NCBI RefSeq assembly: GCF_002234675.1
Contig: NC_019873.2
Coordinates: forward strand, 7,651,158 to 7,715,157
Reading direction: 5' to 3'
Origin: Oryzias latipes
Taxonomy: Eukaryota > Chordata > Actinopteri > Beloniformes > Adrianichthyidae
DNA length: 64,000 nt
In this document: one piece after another, positions 33,171 through 44,931 of the stretch
Layout: each line of letters opens with the position of its first letter
Numbering within the stretch: the stretch's first letter is position 1
Notes under the pieces: model-generated
Databases searched by the model: none
Told to the model about the DNA's origin: nothing
The model's input: only the letters and a program-made list of their open reading frames with translations
Program-made: the position numbers and the translations under genes

Positions 33171-33435
33171 GGGTTTTGGCTATTTCCTAACAGAAGAACC
33201 ACGTAGAAAACGAGAATTATTGTTAGACTTCTGCAGAAGGAGAAGCCTGTCTGTCACTGTCATAGAGGAGTTCTGTCTTACCAGTGCATGGAGCCTCTTT
33301 TTATTGAAAGCTGAAGGTTGCAGACATGAACATAGGTCATTCAATCAGGCAGAACAGGAACATCATATCTTGTGCAATCAGCACTTTTCACACAAGTGTT
33401 TTCTTACTGAAAGATAAAACTGAGACAATCATATT
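33171..33435. repeat. Unit B-specific ~260-bp segment
   Basis: Between GATATACATTGGA and TACGTAAATGATAATTACG, which are adjacent in unit A (21640-21680), unit B has this extra block. It is either an insertion in B or a deletion in A. The content is unfamiliar, with no clear terminal repeats. Confidence 0.45.
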
Positions 33436-34074
33436 AGCATATTACGTAAATGATAATTACGTAAAACCCAACAATAGGCCTTTAAAAACCCATTCCAATG
33501 ACAGGAAAAAATATACTCTTATTATCTAAAAATTCTAATAAAAGAAACACTGATTGGTTTCACTGAAAAGAAATTGATGATTAATTGATGAGATAAAGGA
33601 AAATGTTCCTATCAAATAATAATAATAATAACAATAATAATAATAATACAAAGGTTGCAACGTGAATGGGGATGTGTGTCCTGTAGATAAACAGTGTGTG
33701 CTGTTTTGGGGACATGTATACAATTTCTAAAGGGAGAAAACAATTTTCAAATGTGCAAACCTTTTTGACACATTCTTCAAAAACATTTCTCATACAAAAA
33801 AATTTTTTTTTTTTTGTTTACAGATACAAAATAAATATATATATCAGGACATCGTGTTAAAATTGCTAAATACTTTTAAACTTCGGAGGTGGAGCTTATT
33901 TTGTGTATTACAAAAATATGACTATTATGACATTACAAGTCAAAATAGTCTCTTCCTGAGAGTTTGTGTCCAGCAGCTGTCTGTTGTTAACCCGTTAAGC
34001 TCTGATTGGTCAGGACTGGTCTCTGCTAACATTGATAAACCTTCAACTATGAACCTTTCAGTACTGTGGCCTTC

Positions 34075-35307
34075 ATGATGGAGACAGCAAGGGTTTTCCT
34101 GGGGTAGGAAAGAAGTTTTGAAGGCAGGTCGGCTTTAATGCAATAGAAGAATTTTCTAATGTTTTCTATGTACATATTTTCAGGTTTTCTCTTTTTGTTC
34201 TTCTGGTTGTTCCATCATGTGGGTTTCCTGCCAAAGGTGATCTTTCATTCCCTTTTGCTGACATCAATGTAGAGGAATTGTTCTTCAGAACTTTTGCTCT
34301 TTCTACCCTCAGGCTCCAAATCCACAGATCATGGCAGTGGTGACCAAAAAGCAGCAACTAACTTTGCTTCCCACAGAGGAGCTCAGATGAGCCGCTCTGC
34401 TCCTGTGCATTACAGCTCTCATTCAAGCGGCGTCTCTCAGCCAGTTCCAGTGTTTGTGCAGAATCCTGGTGTCCCTCAGTTTGTTCCCATGGTTCCATCA
34501 GGCAGCAGCTTGAGCTCTGCTGTTGCAGGATACCCTATGGCTGTTCAGACAGGATCTACTGTTCCTGTGTTTTCCGGTGTTCCTGCAGCAGGAGTCTCTG
34601 AGGCAGTTCAGGTCCCTGTGCAGGCTCCTGGTTTCTCCCAGTTTGTTCAGACGGGCCCAGCAATGGTTGGCTCTGCTTCCCCTGTGTTTGTGCTGCATGA
34701 AGGAGCTGGTTCCACACAGCCAGGACCTGCTCAAGCTGCTCTGCCAGGTGACTCCTCTAAAAAGCTGCTGTGAATGTTGTTCTCCATGAATCCTCCCCTT
34801 TCTGACAAGTGTCTTGTTTGTCCAGAAACCCAGTGGGCTGTTGCTCCTCCATCTTTCTCTGAGCAAGCAGCAGCTGATGCCCAGGCTGTGGGCTCCAGTG
34901 ACTTCCTGCCACCAGTCCCTGCCCCTCCAGCTGGCCCTGTCCTCCAGTCTGGAGAGACTTCCAATATTGTGAAGGAAGCTGAACTTGGCAACTACCAGCA
35001 GCAGACGGAAGAGTTTGGTTACCCGGCTGAGGCGGCGCAGCCTGGAGCTGCTTTCACCAGCGTGCTTGTTCCAGGCCAAGGACTTGGTGGCTTCTGGGGT
35101 TCTCCTTATCCTGGCTTTGACTACAGGCTCCTGTATGGTCTGTACCCTCCTGGCACCTACACCACCTTCAGCCAGAACCATGAGAAGGGCAAAGACTACT
35201 ACCAATCCGTCCACTACTTGAAGGAGCATGTTTCTGAAGACAAAGGTCCTCAACAGCAGCAGCAGCTTCAGCAGAAGGTCTTCCATGGTCATCCCCAGAG
35301 ATCTTGA
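34075..35307 (+). CDS. Secreted Pro/Val/Gln-rich protein, gene B (4 exons, 332 aa)
   Basis: Exons: 34075-34103, 34184-34236, 34313-34747, 34826-35307. Exon lengths match gene A exactly (29, 53, 435, 482), with the same splice phases. The signal peptide core is FSLFVLLVVPSC. It differs from A by few substitutions, for example an HGSGD rather than QSSGD region in exon 3, YPMAV for YPVAV, SVHYLKEH for SIHYLKEH and EDKGP for EDQGP. The intron 1 donor is GTAGGA (A has GTACGA). No lesion is seen. The upstream 460 bases match unit A without the Harbinger-like element, so the B promoter context is the ancestral one. Function unknown, as for A. Confidence 0.8.
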
Positions 35308-35889
35308 GTGGGCCAATTGGTATGTTGCTCACAGCATTACAGTAAACTGATTCTTATTTTAATCTGAGGTTTTGTATTCATTTTCCAGGAATGACTGCTG
35401 AAATTGCACAAATAAAAATTATTGAAACCATTCCATAACTGACATTCTTTCTCTAAATGCATATATCGATGTGCTGCTGGGAGAGGCTTGTTAATGGTGC
35501 AGTTAAAATTGGTCCAAATGGGTGCTAATGCAATGAATTTTAGACATCAAATGATGACTAAAATGCAAAAATATACCATCAGACATTTTTATGGAATGAT
35601 TGTTCAGTGTTAAACTGCACAGAAATGAAACTGCAGAGAGACCTACCATTATCCCTGGAGGTTAGAATGCACAAGCAACTTTGTTCTTAAACCCAAATCT
35701 TGACGATGGCGGTGGATGACTATTGTAAACTTCTGCATTAAGATGAATTGATGGGTCATGAAATGTTCCAATATTCAGCCTGGATTATGACTCGTTGGGA
35801 CTAATGCAGAGTCTAAATGCCACAGACTCTGCTCTCTCTGGGGTTGTTGGGATTGGTTATGGAATTACAGTATGGTAACATGCTGGCTA

Positions 35890-36574
35890 AGACAGAGATG
35901 CATGGATCTGTTTGCAATGGTGTACAGTGGGGAGTTTGTGGCCTGCCAATTGTAGCACCTGTCATTTTTTTTCATCTGATTTGAATACTCAGCTAATATC
36001 TTGTCCGTCAAAGACAACTGAGCGGGCGTAATCAGGAACTGAGTGAACCTGACAACCACGCTGGCGCAATTCTGAGTGACCCCGCATTTTACAACTAAAC
36101 GCCTGCAATCTTGAGCTGTGATCCTGTGAGGTCACTTCCCCTTTGGGCGATCACCTGGGTTTGCACGCAGTGTTAAGGGGGTGTGTTTGTCACTTGGGGG
36201 CAGGAACCTTTCTGGTTGATCTGATTGGCTGAAATTTGCATGTCTTATCGGCGAGGCAGAGGGGCAGGGCTTTCATTTTTCAGTGCAGGGGGGTTAACAG
36301 GCGGTTCTAGAGCTGCATGCGGCTCTCTGCCTTTTATATTTTTTATGTACAGTACTTTCACAACCATAAGGTGAAAGTCTTACATTTTCTCCAAAATGTA
36401 CAGAGCGGCCCTAATGTGCTGTTGTGTGACTTCGGTAAAGAGGATCTAGGAGAGAACAGCATGACAGCGATATGGACAGAGGTGAGGACGTGAAAGAAGA
36501 CCCCCCCCCATAGTACAAAGGTGCAGATATGAGCATAATGCAGAACAACCTCGTTTTGGAAACCCTGGAAATGC
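35890..36574 (+). repeat. Right end of unit B: inverted foldback-centre pieces
   Basis: 36010-36574 matches 26870-27447 of unit A. It includes an inverted minisatellite-type unit at about 36180-36205. At 36574 the match stops in mid-sequence and the DNA continues directly into an exon-4 fragment of the secreted-protein gene. Confidence 0.6.
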
Positions 36575-36586
36575 AGGGCCCAGCCC

Positions 36587-36712
36587 CATGAGAAGGGCAA
36601 AGACTACTACCAATCCATCCACTACTTGAAGGAGCATGTTTCTGAAGACCAAGATCCTCAACAGCAGCAGCTTCAGCAGAAGGTCTTCCATGGTCATCCC
36701 CAGAGATCTTAA
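36587..36712 (+). pseudogene. Exon-4 fragment of the secreted-protein gene (copy D)
   Basis: Encodes the last ~41 residues of the A/B/C protein in frame, from HEKGKDYYQ to HGHPQRS, with a four-Gln run and a TAA instead of TGA stop. It is fused on the left to the unit B repeat at about 36575-36586. Upstream exons and splice acceptor are missing, so it cannot be expressed as the original protein. Confidence 0.8.
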
Positions 36713-36716
36713 AGCT

Positions 36717-38034
36717 ATTTACCATGATGGGCTCATGGGTATATTCTCAGTATGTTTTCACTTTCCAGTTTGGCAGATCTTCTCATATGCATTTTACTCT
36801 TTCAGTATTTGTGGCTCTAGACTTGACCGGATCTAAAGTTCTCCCACAACTCATTCGCCTAGAATTGACTAGGTTATGACAATTGTAATCAGCTAGCTTG
36901 TAAACCTTTACCCAGACCATAAGGGCAAAGGCTACCAATCCATCCACTAGAAGGAGCCTTATCCATGTTCTTAGGACTTGGAGGATTGAATCGTGTTGCC
37001 CAAATAACTTTAAGACCTGAAAATTGTACTAAGTTTGTGCCAGCCCATGTAAAGTCTGTACTGGTGTTTCAGTCCTGTGAGAGGTGGGGTTCAATTTGTA
37101 AATCAATTACAGCCTGATTAAACTTAAACTGAATATTTGAGTGGTCTGTGACTTGGTCTGAGTTAAATTATGAAGGATTTTTTTTTTGACTGGGAAATTG
37201 GTTTTGCATTGTCCCAGATACTAAAAGCCCAAAAATTGACAATGAGAGCTATTTGCTCAATTTACTCAGACAGTGTCAAGCTCATTACTAATGTTCTGAG
37301 GGAATGCATTCCACTATAGGGCTACATACAGATCTGCAAGGTAAGTCTAAGATGGTCCCAGCTGTGCTTCATGGGGTTGAGGTCAGGGGGATATTGTGGT
37401 ATTCCCACTTCCTATAAAGCATGAAAAAGTTGGTATTGTGCTGGTGCGCTTTAACAATGGTTCGGAGGTTGGAACATAACAGGTTTTGTGACAGCTAGCT
37501 TGTTGCACCTTGTTCAAAGCCAACCCTGGGGACCATGTTCTCCATCACTCACCCCTCTTTCCCCAATTTCTGTGGAAGGTGAACAAATTCAGGTCAAATG
37601 GTCTTTTGCCCACTGCAGACAGTGTCAACTGAATAACCTGCATTGGTTATCTGGCCTTGTCCAAGCAGAGTTAGTCGTTCAGAAAATCCTAGCACCCCTC
37701 ACATCTGGTAAACTGGTCTGCAGCTGTGTGGGATTAGCAAAGCCATGGTCCTCATGTATCCATGTCACTCACAGGGCTCCATGTCTGGGTCTGTCAAACT
37801 GCCAGCAAGAGGATGTGCTAGTGGAATGAGCCTGACTTGGGAGTTGGAAAGGGCTTTAAAGCCAGTGGTTTAATTTGATGCAATAAATCAGATTGCGTAC
37901 ATGGGTACTTTAAAAAACTTCTGGGTCTCAGTTTATACCTCTGAGACTGAGAAGCTGCTGAAAATCTTTAGAAATAATCCTGTTGACCAGCCTGCAGGGC
38001 TTAGTCAAATAGGGATAATCTACTCCAATGCATT
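36717..38034. other. Gene-free spacer with a second gene relic
   Basis: No credible gene. At 36911-36960 lies a decayed match to exon 4 (CATAAGGGCAAAGGCTACCA and CATCCACTAGAAGGAGC) with indels. A further weak match to the 3' flank of gene A (TTGACAATGAGAGC) is at about 37235. Together these suggest an older, strongly eroded fifth copy. The 113-codon frame at 37488-37829 matches nothing. Confidence 0.5.
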
Positions 38035-38619
38035 AAGTCTCCATAACCAATCTTGACAACCCCAAAAATGGAGCAGTGGCCATTACACCAAATTAGTCCC
38101 AAAGATTCACAATCCAGGACATTGGATTTTTAGTCAGTCAAGATTACCTTAAAACTTTTCAGAGAGCCCAAGTGGCTGTTTGACCTCCAGGGTTGCTGGT
38201 AGATTCTGCAGTTGCGCTATTCATCCCATTTAATAAAATGCAAGGGTGATTCTTTTGCATTAAAAGAAATTCTTAAATTTACATCCATTTGGACTTGCTG
38301 GTAGGTCTTTCTGCAGTTTCTTTGCAGTTAACACTTTGAAATGTTATTCCATGAAACTGATGTGTTTTAGTCTGCATCATTTGTCTAAAACTCATTGCAT
38401 TGGCACACATTTGGACTAATTTTAACTGCACCATTAACAAGCCTCTCCCAGCAGCACATTGATATGCATTTAGAGAAAGAATGTCAGTAATGGAATTGTT
38501 TAAATAATTTTTTATTTGTGCAATTTCAGCAATCATTCCTGGAAGATGAATACAAAACCTTCAATTAACATAAGAATCAGTTTACTGTAATGCTGTGAGC
38601 AACATACCAATTGGCCCAC

Positions 38620-39869
38620 TCAAGATCTCTGGGGATGACCATGGAAGACCTTCTGCTGAAGCTGCTGCTGCTGCTGCTGTTGAGGACCTTGGTCTTCAGA
38701 AACATGCTCCTTCAAGTAGTGGATGGATTGGTAGTAGTCTTTGCCCTTCTCATGGTTCTGGCTGAAGGTGGTGTAGGTGCCAGGAGGGTACAGACCATAC
38801 AGGAGCCTGTAGTCAAAGCCAGGATAAGGAGAACCCCCGAAGCCACCAAGTCCTTGGCCTGGAACAAGCACGCTGGTGAAAGCAGCTCCAGGCTGCGCCG
38901 CCTCAGCCGGGTAACCAAACTCTTCCGTCTGCTGCTGGTAGTTGCCAAGTTCAGCTTCCTTCACAATATTGGAAGTCTCTCCAGACTGGAGGACAGGGCC
39001 AGCTGGAGGGGCAGGGACTGGTGGCAGGAAGTCACTGGAGCCCACAGCCTGGGCATCAGCTGCTGCTTGCTCAGAGAAAGATGGAGGAGCAACAGCCCAC
39101 TGGGTTTCTGGACAAACAAGACACTTGTCAGAAAGGGGAGGATTCATGGAGAACAACATTCACAGCAGCTTTTTAGAGGAGTCACCTGGCAGAGCAGCTT
39201 GAGCAGGTCCAGGCTGTGTGGAACCAGCTCCTTCATGCAGCACAAACACAGGGGAAGCAGAGCCAACCATTGCTGGGCCCGTCTGAACAAACTGGGAGAA
39301 ACCAGGAGCCTGCACAGGGACCTGAACTGCCTCAGAGACTCCTGCTGCAGGAACACCGGAAAACACAGGAACAGTAGATCCTGTCTGAACAGCCACAGGG
39401 TATCCTGCCACAGCAGAGCTCAAGCTGCTGCCTGATGGAACCATGGGAACAAACTGAGGGACACCAGGATTCTGCACAAACACTGGAACTGGCTGAGAGA
39501 CGCCGCTTGAATGAGAGCTGTAATGCACAGGAGCAGAGCGGCTCATCTGAGCTCCTCTGTGGGAAGCAAAGTTAGTTGCTGCTTTTTGGTCACCGCTGCC
39601 ATGATCTGTGGATTTGGAGCCTGAAAGCAGAAAGAGCACAAGTTCTGAAGAAGATCAACATCCCATTTATGTTGATGTGTCAGCAAAAGGGAATGAAAGA
39701 GCACCTTTGGCAGGAAAACCACATGATGGAACAACCAGAAGAACAAAAAGAGAGAACCTGAAAGAATAAAAACATTAACAAAATGGTGTTTTGATTATGA
39801 ACTTTATGCAAAAAAAAAAAAAATTCCTGCTCTGTCCTACCCCAGGAAAACCCTTGCTGTCTCCATCAT
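38620..39869 (-). CDS. Secreted Pro/Val/Gln-rich protein, gene C (4 exons, 334 aa)
   Basis: Minus strand exons in coding order: 39869-39841, 39757-39705, 39620-39186, 39107-38620. Lengths are 29, 53, 435 and 488. The six extra bases in exon 4 lengthen the Gln run from five to seven, in frame. The signal peptide core is FSLFVLLVVPSC. One notable change is Gly for Trp in the GFWGSPYPG block (residue 263). All GT-AG sites are intact. Homology to A and B extends from about 38035 to 39988, that is ~590 bases of 3' flank but only ~120 of 5' flank. The copy lies outside the shared foldback context and is inverted. Function unknown, as for A. Confidence 0.8.
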
Positions 39870-39989
39870 GAAGGCCACAGTACTGAAAGGTTCATAGGTG
39901 AAGGTTTATCAATGTTAGCAGAGATCAGTCCTGACCAATCAGAGCTTAATGGGTTAACAACAGACAGCTGCTGGAGACAAACTCTCTCT

Positions 39990-40362
39990 AGTAATTGTTT
40001 TTTTCTTCTTAGCTCTTTCAAAGATGACCACCAAAAGACTACAGTGAGTTTTTTTCCTTTTTAGATATTTAACCTTTATTCCAACTTATGCTGCAATAGG
40101 TTTTTATTGATTATTGTTGTTGTTTGTTCTTTAAAAAAATATTAATTCTGTTTTTACTTTAGTCTGATAATTAAGTGGTCTCAAATTCCAGGGCCATGGA
40201 AAGTACCTGTCTGTGGGTCACTAAAATAAAATACATCACTCACATTTTTTCTGTTTTGTTTAGCTGATTCTGGAGGAATCTTTCCACCACAATATCTTTG
40301 CTAGTTTTTATTTTTTTTAACACACACAAACTATCACTACAGGATCAGCTCAAATGTTCACT
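39990..40362. other. Gene-free spacer
   Basis: AT-rich DNA between the end of the gene C homology and the microsatellite. Nothing recognisable. Confidence 0.5.
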
Positions 40363-40572
<210 letters not shown>

Positions 40573-43500
40573 TCAGTCTGTCCATCTAACTACCTGTCAA
40601 ACTAACTAACCGGCTCCAGGATAATTAATCAAAGCGAACATAAACTAGCAAAATTGAAAGAAAAGTTGTACAGGATTGCACTGACACCATGGATATTGTA
40701 TTGTGAATGTAAAAATGAAATCTGTCAGACCAAAGAGGAAATTTATTGTTGTGGGCTTAAAGCTGTTAAAAGGGTTTGGTCAAACTAAAACAGAGTCACT
40801 TCCTCAAGGGAGCATCTGAAAGTCATAAACTCAAGTTAGTGGAAATAGGCGGTGTCATATCAATCTTATCTTCATACTGGCTTTATGTCTGTCAAAATGT
40901 GGCTTTGTGCATCCATATATTAGATTAGATATCCTGTGTCATTCTGCTCCATTTCTTTATCAATGGTAGACACAAGATTTCATTTGTTCATCAAGTATCT
41001 CCTTTAGTATCTGAAAGTATATCAGCTTAAATGAACTATGGCCATCATATAATTTTGGTTATAGTCATTTTATCTTTAAAACTATCTCTGGACTTGCCAG
41101 GTTCAAAGAAGACACTGACTTTGACCACAGACAGCAGCCATTTACCATAATGGAATTCTTCAAACCTCAATCTCACTCACTCACCGCACCTCTAAAACAT
41201 GTCACCATGATCACTGTCACTGTCTGGGTCGTTATTTTCTTTCTGCTCCATTTGCTGTAATCTTTGTCTCTTTGTTATGTTTCCAGCACTGGCCCCTTTA
41301 CAACGGTGGTCATACTCGTGGCCATAGGCAGTGTGAAATTCTGCAGAACAGCAACAATTCAAATGTTAGTGGTTTTGATAGTATTATATTTATAAGAAAA
41401 AGTCATTCTTTAATTTAAAATCTAGTGTTTCCGGATGGTTTTATATAATTTCCACTGATAATCTGTTCTGTGCTGCTTGGTGAATCTTTGGACTCTGTGC
41501 AGGAGAATTATGGAGTGTTCTGCACATCTCTATCCACATGCTCACCCTGGTCTTTCCTGTGATCATCATAAAGAAATCCAAGATCTCAATTTGCTTTGAA
41601 GGTAAACGGAGTAACATCCTGGGGATGGGTGCAAGAGTATAGATCCTATAAGGCTGTTACAGAACACAGGTTAAATCATCTGGAAAACAAAATGGGTTTT
41701 AAAGATTTAGTATTCAAAGAAACACTTGAAATATAGTCCTCATCTGCATACATTTACATTTTTCCTTGGCAAACCAATATCTTGTGGTCTATTAAACAAT
41801 ATGTGCATGAATTCAAGCCATCTACCTCTGCTTAACCCTTTAACACCACCGCTTTAGCTCAAGTGTTGACATTCATTCAACTATTGTGTCTCTTCAACGG
41901 TTGACGCAATTAAAATCATTCCAGTTGATTCTGATATGATGATAGGCAACACTGCACATGTTTACACAAGCAAAGTGAATCAGATGATCCTATAAGCCAG
42001 CGGGAGAGCGTGTAAACAGGGTGTGGGGGCAGGGTTGCCCCGTGCCAATGGTCCAGCCTCCAACTCATAGGCATATTTCTAATAAACTCCTGCCGCTCTG
42101 CAGAAACGATGTCCCAGGAAACGCCACAGTTTTATTTTTAACTTTTGCTAAAAACAACATAATAATAATTAAAATACCAATTTAAAGCAGATCAAAAGAT
42201 GATCGAAGTGGGACTTTCAAAAAAAATAATTGTGCTGGTAAACCTGCAGTAACAGAACTCAGTGAGTGTTTATGGAGAGCAAATATTAATGATCTAAAGG
42301 CATTCTAAAAACAAGCTTTAATGCTTTTGTCCCCCTTTTTTGGTAAGAAAAGTATACATTGATGCAATTTGTTCAGTGAAAAATGGCTACAAAAACATAC
42401 ACATATTTTTTGTCATCTGTCTTCTTGTATGTAATGGTTCTAAACTCTAAACTCAGTCTCTAATTGTCTGGCAAAAAAGTTTTATTTTGTAAAATTTAAA
42501 CAGAATTTTGTTTAATGTATCTTTTATATGAGTTGTCTTCTGGTCTCCTTCTCAAAACATCCTATCTGTCAGTCTCAGGTTTACCCGACCATCTGCATCC
42601 ACCTGCAGTCAAAATAAGTCCATTAAGGGACGCATGCATGCACAAGTTGTGCAAACTCACATTATTAGCTCTTCCAGATTGGCTATCCTGCAGCCCAGGT
42701 GCCTGTAACCTTTCCTCGCCCCCTAAATGCAGAGTAATTGTGATTAAAGCATGATTGGCAGCGCTGCTTATTAATTCTAATCATGGGCACGTATGTGTGG
42801 TGGTGAGCAGAGGGCAGGCGGCAGTGTGTGCCAGGCCGCCGTCACCAGGAGGCTAATTCAGTCCGACGTGCCATCAGAGCGTGGTCACACACGCACAAAC
42901 ACGCACACATGCACCTGATCCACATACACCGCCTTTAGGCAATAACAGTTTTTCCTCTAATGCACAAGAGAGGCGAGGTGAGCAGGGAAGGTCACTCCTT
43001 AACAAGAAGCGTCCATAACAAGTTGGCACCATCAAAGTGCTCCGCTCTTTCAAGAGCATCGTTTGAAAGCTGAAGCAGCATGTGTTCAACAAATCATTTC
43101 CATCTCCACACTTGTGAAAATACCTCATCAAGGAGGAAAACTGCAACAGAAAGATTTTTTTAGAAATGGACTTGTATCCCTCAAGATAAAAACCTCGTCG
43201 TTTGAGCTAAGCAGCTAAAATTAGTAAAACTTGTTGCATTAACCTTCACCATGAAGATTTAAAATACAAATGCAAACATTTTAATTTAATTTTAAACGTG
43301 TAGTGATATAAAGTTATTTTAGTATAATGGCGATTTTCCCTCCATCTTTTATTTATAGGATATCCTTCCTTTTGTTCACAAAGTAAGAATGAGTTCCGTT
43401 AGTTTAAAGAAAAGGAGATGCTTTTGCTTCTCCTGCAGAGGGCAATGTTGTGCAATTTACAGAGCAGACAAGGTCAGATTTTATTAGGCTCAGCGGTTTC

Positions 43501-43786
43501 TCCAAGGATTTAATGTGTTTACTGTAGTTCTGCAGTTCTTTATTGTTCATGCAGTTTCTAATATAGTCTGTTGTCAGATATGGCTCCAGAGGAGTTTAGC
43601 TGAGGGGACTATTGCTCATTTTGGGGCAGCATACTTACAACATGTCTCCTTTAATATTTTAAAATACATTAATCTAAACTCTCACAATAGAAACTCAAAT
43701 TTTGCTCACACCTTCAATGTATATAAAACATAAAAAATGAGAATTCACCGAGCATCACTGAGATCAAATCAAATTGTCATGAAATG
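40573..43786. other. Gene-free tract with one MITE fragment and a possible CNE
   Basis: No gene is supported. 41940-42225 resembles the right half of the TTAAAGACC-family element at 47815-48025 (CAGCGGGAGAGC, then ATCAAAAGATGATCGAAGTG). 42720-42860 carries homeodomain-like AATTAG/ATTAAT and TAATCA sites and might be regulatory. (CA)-rich and T-rich low-complexity stretches occur near 42890. Confidence 0.45.
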
Positions 43787-44178
43787 TCTGCACGGTGGCG
43801 CAGTGGTTAGCGCTCTTTCCTCACAGCAAGAAGGCCCCCGGTTCAAGTCCCGGCTGGGGGACGTGAAAAACAGAACATCAGTGGGGGACCTTTCTGTGTG
43901 GAGTTTGCATGTTCTCCCCATGCATGCGTGGGTTCTCTCCGGGGTCTCCGGCTTCCTCCCACCATCCAAAAACATGCTTCATAGGTTAATTGGCAACTCT
44001 AAATTGACCATAGGTGTCAATGCGGGAGTGAATGGGTGTGTGAGTGAGGACATTCTACCCTGCAACAAACTGGCGACTTGTTCAGTGTGTCCCCCCTCCC
44101 TTCGCCCACAAGTGGCCGGGATAGGCTCCGGCAGCCCCGTGACCCCGAAAGGGATAAAACGGTTAAGAAAAATGAATT
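43787..44178 (+). mobile_element. tRNA-like teleost interspersed repeat (SINE type)
   Basis: The head CACGGTGGCGCAGTGGTTAG with B box GGTTCAAGTCC (about 43851) resembles a tRNA promoter. The body has the widespread teleost strings GTTTGCATGTTCTCCCC, CTCCCACCATCCAAAAACAT and TAATTGGCAACTC, and the end is GCGACTTGTTC ... GGGATAGGCTCCGG. A 147-codon frame runs across it by chance. Confidence 0.85.
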
Positions 44179-44584
44179 AACGTCTGCATGAGAAAAACTG
44201 TCTGCAGCATCACTTTGTACTGAAAATTCTCACCAGGATCTGTTTTGGTGCCATGAATTAGAGAAACTGTGTTTCTGTCCAGAGAATTATTGAGCTGGAT
44301 AACGTTTGAGTCACACTTGCTTGGGTATATCCAAGGTCATCTGGGGTCTTAGTGCTGCCGTGCAGTGGTGAACACTCTGAAACGGATAGGCGGAGCTGAT
44401 ATGTTTGTCGCTGCATTTGACTCACTGATGACATTCCCCTTATTTATTTGTTGACCTACTGTAATCTCCATTTTTAGTAATTTTAGGGCAGAACAATACC
44501 AAATGCGAAACCTAAACAATACGATAGCACCCTGTCCTGCAGCGGGCCCGCCCTGCCTTCTGGCACAGAGCTTGTCTGTTGTAA

Positions 44585-44931
44585 ATTATATTTTCAGTCA
44601 TTCATCATCCTCTAAACCCTCTTTGTCCCGTTTGGTGTCACGGAGTGGCCACTCATGGGCAAAGTCAGGGTACAGCCTGGAAAGGTTGGCAGTCTGACGC
44701 AGGGGCACAATCACACACCCATACCAGCATTTACACAGAGGAACAGTTTAGAGTAACCAATTAAACTATGAAGCATGTTTTTGGATGGTGGGAAGAAGCT
44801 AGAGTCCCCATAAAAAATACCCACACATACACGGGGAGAACATGCAAAAGCCACACATAAAGGAACCCCATTGCTGTTCTGTTTCAGGTCCCCCAGCCGG
44901 GACTTGAACCAGTGAGGCTAGAGTGCTATAC
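44585..44931 (-). mobile_element. Same SINE-type repeat, inverted and more decayed
   Basis: On the minus strand: GGTTCAAGTCCCGGCTGGGG near 44900, GCATGTTCTCCCCG near 44845 and CCATCCAAAAACATG near 44780. It forms an inverted pair with 43787-44178, about 400 bases apart. Confidence 0.75.

Noticed and set aside
37488..37829. 113-codon open frame between gene copies
   Set aside because: No family recognised and no counterpart near the other gene copies; the flanks are eroded duplicate DNA.
43787..44178. tRNA gene suggested by A/B box-like head
   Set aside because: The head lacks a full cloverleaf and continues into a standard SINE-type body. The same applies to 20515-20736 and 51904-52235.
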